Assembly: GCA_946803715.1 (NCBI GenBank)
Contig: CAMPET010000155.1
Span: 18,650-39,029, forward strand
DNA length: 20,380 nucleotides
Source: Beroe ovata
Lineage: Eukaryota > Ctenophora > Nuda > Beroida > Beroidae
Reading direction: 5' to 3'
Part shown: positions 10,901 through 18,600 of the stretch, one piece after another
Layout of the letters: every line of letters starts with the position of its first letter
How positions within the stretch are numbered: position 1 is the first letter of the stretch
The notes under the pieces: generated by a model
What the model was told of the DNA's origin: nothing
What the model saw: only the letters and a program-made list of their open reading frames with translations
Database searches by the model: none
Position numbers and translations under genes: made by a program

Positions 10901-12648
10901 GTCATGGAGAAGAAACATCAGAAGGAAATTGACAAAGTTGAGGCTTCCTACGCTAAGGCTGCTCGACAAGGTTTTTAGTGTGTTCGAATGACCGCGCCCC
11001 TTACATTATATTATGCAAATCGAGAGAGAGAGAGCAGAGAGAGAGCACTAAACTGAAAATCGAGTTTATTCCGACGAGCGTACTAATATTGAGGTAACCA
11101 CTGGGAGGTTTTGTGATAGATTATCAACATTTTCACCAAGAATATTACCCTATATTGGGATAATAACTGCTTCTTCTGATACATAGTCAAGGGGCAATAA
11201 ATGATCATCAATGAATTTTTCATGCGGGATTAATGATGATTAATGATTCACCCCGCATGCCGATTTCACAATACACCAATTCACTGAACATCTGTCAGAG
11301 TTCACGGAATTGACACTGATGACGGACCACACGGCGAAGATTAAGATAGACCCCTTGGAAATCCCGTATAGGATATTCTCAGATTACCTTGTTCATATCA
11401 TGTTCCCTAACGTGGACAAGAGGAAAATCATGAGCAACCTCCAGGTAAACCTGCCTCCCTGTGTGTGTGTGTGTCTGTGTGTGTGTGTTGTGTGTCTGTG
11501 TGTGTCTGTGTCTGTGTGTACTGTGTGTCCGTGTGTCTGTGTGTGAGTGTCTGGGGATGTAGTGTGTGTATGTGTCTGTGTGTATGTGTATCTGCGTGTG
11601 TTTTGTGTATCTGTGTGTATCTGTCACCTGCGTGTATCCGTCTGTTCGTTTGTCTCTGTATGTGTAATTGTGTCTGAGGGCGTGTGTGTGTGTGTGTGTG
11701 TGCGCGCGCACTTGTGTTTATTGGTATGTGTTTGTGTGTATGTGTATGTGTCCCATGTGCGTCTAATGTGTTTGTGTCTGTGTGTATACTGTATACTGTA
11801 TGTGTATCTGCGTGTGTCTGTGAAGTGTGTAGTGTTTTTGATGCATGCTAGCTTTGATCGCCCTTTTAGAATATTTAAACCTCGAGTGATTCCAATTGCT
11901 CTAGATACTGATCGAAACTAAAAGCTTTCAGAAATTGTACAATTCAATATTCAATTTTCATTGCGGGTAATATTACCGACTTTGAAAAGAATACGTCATA
12001 TAGTAGACTGAATCAGAAAAAAAACATGTTGATTGTTGATTAATGTTAATTTTACGTTATGTTTGCCTATCATCAGAAATTAATAATTACTACTTGCGCG
12101 CTTGTTTTCCAAACTGACCACCCTTATCTTGGACAGACAAAAGCCCAATTCTCATTGTCTAAAATCCTGCAGCTGGACCAGTGTGAAGAATCGGACTATC
12201 AGCTGCAGGAATTCTTCAAATTCCTCCGTAACGACCAATTCGTCGTGAAGTTCATCGATGTTATAGAGAAGCAGCGAGAGTTTCAGGTTAATTCCTCGTC
12301 ACGATTCATCCCTGACAACAACTCATTCCTATTCATATGCACAGTAAAGTTTTTGTGGAATTCTACATATTGAGATGTAGCATGTGTCATGATCGATAGT
12401 TCTCCGCCTAGCACTGGGTATTCTGTTCAGATAGCACACAGATGTGAAGTTGCATCCTATCTGACGATCGCCCTGTACAGCGACTTCAACTACCTGTCCC
12501 ATGTGCTGTTCCTTCTTCTCGACAAGATCATTGCTGCGGATGTGAACAAGTCACCCAAACTCCTACTCCGGGCAACCAAATCAGTTGCCGAGAAACTCCT
12601 TACAAACTGGCTATCTCTAGCACTGTGAGTACAGCTGCAACACTGAGT

Positions 12649-12686
<38 letters not shown>

Positions 12687-15600
12687 CATATCACGTTCAT
12701 GATAGGAGTCATATTGGGATTGTAATATCAGCCGCGCTATGTGGCGAGGTGGCCACGTGGTTCAGGCGTTGGACTGTTAATCGATTGGGCACTGCCCATG
12801 TGGTTCAATGACGATGGAGACCACTGTCCACTAGGTCTAGTCCACTCCCGTTTTTTCACTCCCCATCCACCTTTTTTGTTTCACAAAAAGGCGTTGGACT
12901 TGGAAAAGGGATAGCACTGTGCACTGTGTCCGCGTCGATCATGACTAATAACTATGACAGCATTACTATTTACTATCATGTCGCATGAATTTTCATGCTG
13001 GGTGTCACCTGATCTGATCACTGAATGTGTAGAGTTGTCGTTTCTAATCAGGAGAATTGACTGATTGGGTCGACCTCAAAATTTTCCCTCGCTGCACTGT
13101 CAATTGATAAGCTCTAATGTCCAGTAGCCGTTGTTTTATTTCTGTTGAACGTCAGAATGATGGACCAAATATAACAATCGGATGGACCAAATATTACAAT
13201 CGGGTGGCTACATATGAAAAACTGGCTAGTGGCTACGTATGAAGAGCTGCTTTTAAATTCAGTAATCAATACTGAGGAAATTATGAGAAGATGAAAGATT
13301 TTTCCCTTATGGTTATTGGAATTGAGATTTGAGAAATCTATAAATTTAAACCTGTATTTAGAGGGAAACGGAGTAAGCATAGAAATTTCAGAACAACTAT
13401 AACCACGACCAGTAACCACGACATGTTAAAGTGGTTGCCGAACAAGTGCGCACATTGGAGGTCAGAGATTGACAGGGAAGCGTGGGGTACGGAATACCCA
13501 ACGTCGCGAATACCCAACAGGAATAACAGAGTTGGGTATTCGCGACTTCATGCCCTGAATAGCCAAGGTCGCGAATAACCAACTAATTAGCGATAAGAGA
13601 CTGCAATGATGCATGTTATGTTCTGATTAAGCAGAGAAACTGTGTATTACTGCAGATCAACCCAATCAGTCAAAACCTCCTGCGCACATTCGGTAATAAA
13701 CTCAGGTCAAACTGAGCTTTAATCTAAAATCCACGTGAGAGTATCCCTAAACCCAACAGCCAACTCCTTTCCCATTTCCTAACCGCGTCATGGTATAGTT
13801 GCAGCGAATTTTAATCATGGCATTTAACATCATCAAGCTGAAATTGTATAGTCATTTTCATTATTGCGCACACGCAAACATATAAATGATGAAAATAATG
13901 AAAACTGCTACTTGCTTGTTGTTGTGGTTGCTTGTTCTGAAAATTAATACCTGTAGAATTTAAGACGCACACAAAGAGAATTTAAGACGCACAGATTTTT
14001 TCGTGATTTTCTTATTATAGAAAATTATATTTAGTACAACAAAGGTATAGTATTTCCGTTTACATTCTTCTTCCGTAGCAGTAATTCAACATCTTTGTGC
14101 TTTTCCTGCTGTGTGTATAGATTTCATCGTACAAACAAGTTGTCAAAATAAATAACAATGTGGGACGTGGGTACACCATTTAGCAACATTATCTTTGCAC
14201 CCTCAATTTGTACACCGTGTTTTTCGCCGTGTTTCTTGGTTGTGTCCTGTGATTTGCTGAGTATTCGAATTTTTAGGTCAAAACTCAGTAACTGCCAAAC
14301 CAGATTATTGTATCAATGCTTTCTGCAGGACAGTTGCTATCTATCAGGGGGCTGGCAAGCCCCCCGCGGCATCTGTAGCTAATGTTGAGCGTGCGAGCAA
14401 AAAGGGCCCGAAGGGCCGACTCGGTGAGCTTTGTGCGTTTATGTAACGCGCGAAAAGCTGCGGCGCTTGCCAGACCCTACTATATGTTTTTACGGATTCG
14501 CCGAATTTCGACTATCAATAACACCGCCTCTATATATCCGATTGTTATGAAACTTTGTTTTCCGTCTGATTATATCATAGAGAGGCAGCAACCAAAATTT
14601 CAAGTCATTCGGATGAAAAATGTTGAAGTTATAGCGACTTGAAATCGCCGAAATCGAAGGTGTTTGTCGTTTTTAGGGTTACGATCATATATATAGATAC
14701 ATACATACATACATAGAGAGAGAGACCCTCTCTTTTATCAAAAGTGCCCCCTCTTTGAACGCTCATAACTTCTGAACCGTAAAAGATAAACGCCATGTCG
14801 ACCCCACGTAAGAAAGAAGAAGGATAGAGCTTTTCAGAACTGGCCATTGATTTCATTTCATGACTCACCTATGACGTCATTATGACGTCACAAGTTATCA
14901 AATTTCAATTTTGACATTTTCAAAAATGGGTAATTTTTCAACGCATTTTTCAACCTCAAGCTTTTGAGTAAGCGGAAAACATATGACATATCGAAGGAAG
15001 GAAATTCAATGTACTTTCCAGCCATGTGGTCGAAATTTACTTTACTCATTAGCATCATTGAGATAATTGGTGTTAATTGAGACACATTTAGGCTAAAATT
15101 GCCGAAAAAATAGGCAAAGTTATATTTAGTGTTTTGAGAAAGCGGGAATGTTTCAGGACCTCATCTTTCAATATGTTCTCGGTCATGGTCATGAAATCAG
15201 GAAAAAATTATACCCAATGAAATTCATCAATTTCAAGGCATAATTATGACGTCATAATTGGTACTAAGTAAGTCAAATTTCGTAATTTTGAGCATAACCG
15301 ATTTTCTGTATTAAAAGAGATCTCTGCCAGAAAAAAACCATGCTGCTTGATCATAATTAGTAATTGTATGTACAATTTAACAATATGACTCTAACTACGC
15401 CGAAAAGCTAATGAGTTAATTACCTAATTAGCCTTACTAAGGTGAATAACTCTAAATCTGATGCAGATATACTTGTTTTTGCAACAGGATATCGATGCCT
15501 CAAATCTTGTATGTTCAACTCAGTAATACGTTTTCGCATTCCACGAAAGCCTAATTAATGTATTAGCCTAATTAGCCTAATTAAGGCTGATATCTCGTAA

Positions 15601-18600
15601 CTGGAAGCACACAGGCAGGTTTTTTCAACGGGGTATGATACCTTGCTCTTAACGATTATAATTCATCATAGTAGCTCATTTAAGTCTCAATTAGCTAATT
15701 GGATAATTGACCAATTAGTCAAAATTCACTCGAAAAGTCCTGATATTGGAAGTTAAACGAAACCCACTGAAAAACAGTGATATTTTTCTCAAAACCAAAT
15801 GAGATTTGGTTGTTTCAGTCCGCAGCATCTGTGCGTTCTTTATTCTTAAGTCTGTGATATGAAACAGAACGCGGCATATACGTCAGACTGCCGCCACTTC
15901 ACTAAGAAAAGCTACAGTATTTCTAAACGTGATGTGGCGGCAGTCTGACGTATATGCCGCGTTCTGTTTCATATCACAGACTTTAGAATAAAGAACGCAC
16001 AGATGCTGCGGACTGAAACAACCAAATCTCATTTGGTTTTGGGAAAAATATACATACATAGATTTGTCAATAGAGGGTGCATTTTCCGCTAAAGTGGCCT
16101 CTCTTTGATCGCTGATAACTTCTAATCGGTAAAAGATACAAGTGATTTCGACCCCACGTTGGAAAGAATAAAAATAGAGCATTTCATAATTGATACTCAA
16201 AATTATTTTTATTCACTATTATGACGTGATAATGACGTCACTAAGTAGCGAATTCCTATTTTGACATTTCCAAAAATTGATGATTTTGAGATGCATTTTT
16301 CGACAAGAAGATTACGAGATAGCGAAAAACGGATGACATACCAACGAAAGGAAATTTAATTTACTTTCCAACCATATGTTCGAAGTTGATTTAACTCATT
16401 GGCATCTTTGAGATAATTGAGATTAATTGAGGCTCCTTAACCCGAGAAAGACGCAAAAAATAAGCAAATCGGTATTCCTTAATGTGAGAGAACGGGAAGG
16501 TTTCAGGACTCAATCTTTTAGAATATGGTTGATCAAGGATTCCTCCGTCCCAAAACGGGCTCTCATGAAATGAGTCAATTTTGAAACCCAATTATGACTT
16601 CATAATTAGTATGAGGTAAGGCAATTTTTGTAATTTTGAGTGCAACATGTTTAGGGATTTTGGCCACTTCTTTTTGGAGAAAACAGGCTGCAAAACTAAA
16701 ACTGATTATTTGCCCGATAAATAGGTCGAAGTTCTTTGAAAAAAATATTAATTAATGACCTAATTAACCTAATTAAGGAGAATAGCTCGTGTTCTGGAAA
16801 AGATAAGGAAGTTATTGCAACGGGACATGATAGCTTGGTTTCAGTTTGATCCATTTGATGATGCTAGTTTAAAGTTTTCAAAAACTTAATTAGCTAATTA
16901 ACCTAATTAGGGACAATATCTCGTGATTCGAAGCATGTATGCAGGTAATTTCAACGGGATATAATGGATTACTTCCTTATACGAATAATCAACGGCGATT
17001 TTCAATTCTTGGACCCAATTAGGTAATTGAATAATTGACCAATTAATCATTCTGTCAAGATTTTTGCTCAAAGAGTCATTATTCAAAACTGGCTTTTCTT
17101 ACAAACAAATAAATAATGAAAAAGAGTGATATTTTTCCCAAAACCAAATAAGATTTGGTTGTTTCTGTCCGCAGCATCTGGCGTTCTTTACCTTAAAATC
17201 TATGATATGAGAAAGAACGCGGCGTATTTGACAGACTGCCGTCACATCACGTGTAGAAACGGTACAACTTTTTCTAGTGATGTGACGGCAGTCTGTCAAA
17301 TACGCCGCGTTCTTTCTCATATCATAGATTTTAAGGTAAAGAACGCCAGATGCTGCGGACAGAAACAACCAAATCTTATTTGGTTTTGGGAAAATAAGCT
17401 GTTAGCCTTTTCACTTTTTGACACACATTGTCGATGATGTTTATATCCCTGCCAACGCTAGTGTACTTATAGTATAAGAACACAAATTATCTTTGATGTT
17501 TCAATATGTTATTTTTCCTCTATTTTTTCATTTGACATCAACATTCTCATCAATGAAGGACACTCAGGACACTCATTTGACATCAATATTCTTATCAATG
17601 AAGGACACTCAGGACACTCATTTGACATCAATATTCTTATCAATGAAGGACACTCAGGACACTCATTTGACATCAATATTCTTATCAATGAAGGACACTC
17701 AGGACACTCATTTGACATCAATATTCTTTTCAATGAAGTACACTCAGAACAGTATATCGATGGCTAAACAATCTCGTCTTGCAGTACTTCCTTTAAACTG
17801 GGTATGTCTAGACCCTCTGCACTTGGTCTAATATTCCAGAGGTTATGGAACTACTCAATTACATGCAGCATCCGTTGGGTATCTCAATACCCCCACTCTT
17901 TGCAGGTTCCACTTACACCGAGACGATTTTATCTCATTCTCCTGATTCTCCTTGTTGTTTCCGCTCTAGTAAACCTCCATAGGGAATACTACTCTCTCTT
18001 TAACTACGGACGTCCTGCCATGAGTATGAGGAAGATAATCTATAATGGAACTCATGAGCCGGCCAATCTGACGCTCTTCAAGCAGGAATCACCTGAAGTC
18101 GATGAAACAATCGGGACTGTGTTTCTAGAGGACTACAAGAGCTTCTGTTGGTACGGCGATGAGACACGGGAACTCCTCTGTTTACCTCGAGTGTACATAG
18201 GAGGGTTCCCAAAGTGTGGTACCTCTGACCTGTACGAGAAGATGCTTATCCACCCATTCATTGATACCGGAAAGCGCAAGGAATACCATTGGTGGACTAT
18301 TAGACGATTCCAGAGTCAATCCTTCTTAACGTTCCTTAGGGACATCAGGCCGGCAGACGGCATGAAGCCGGAAACGGTACTTCTAGATGCTTCCACGACT
18401 TTAGGATGGTTCCTGTTCAACGTAACTGGTAGGTTTCCCCATAATGAGGAACCTCCATACTACAACTCCGACATAATCAAATATTTGACTCCTGACGCCA
18501 AAATCATCTTCATGGTGAGAAACCCCACAGAGCGACTATGGTCGGACTTTCTATTCTTCAGTCATGGCCGTACAAATGGAGTGAGTGGTTCAAGAGAACC

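Larger units (their letters stand above)
14690..15779 (+). repeat. Repeat unit A, body
   Basis: This is AT-rich and aligns over its whole length with 16047-17130 at a level I judge by eye as about 70 percent. Shared landmarks in order: a GATAC/CATA run, ATAACTTCT, TCGACCCCACGT, TGACGTCA, a GCATTTTTC run, ACTTTCCA, AGATAATTG, GTTTCAGGAC, and CCTAATTA..AAGG blocks. No intact protein is encoded, so it looks like a non-autonomous mobile element or satellite-like unit. Confidence 0.8.

Noticed and set aside
10438-10905. Minus-strand Thr-His-rich open frames around 10438-10905 and 11379-11711
   Set aside because: They are GT/CA-repeat frames opposite confirmed plexin exons.
12741-12830. Functional tRNA gene
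   Set aside because: Acceptor-stem strands do not pair and the T arm/B box is degenerate.
13397-13582. Minus-strand 61-codon frame
   Set aside because: It runs through the inverted repeat cluster and shows no protein-like features.
14382-14642. 86-codon Arg/Ala-rich frame
   Set aside because: Its Arg/Ala bias comes from the GC-rich island and the rest is AT-rich repeat. No domain recognised.
14629-16200. Two minus-strand frames sharing RGV(D/E)..FIFY/IFY..EV.S.QR
   Set aside because: They correspond to the same place in repeat bodies A and B, so the similarity is explained by DNA homology. One runs into the foldback arm. No evidence of coding constraint could be assessed.
17099-17437. Opposite-strand frames with the same protein sequence
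   Set aside because: This is forced by the perfect palindrome of foldback 2, not by a gene.
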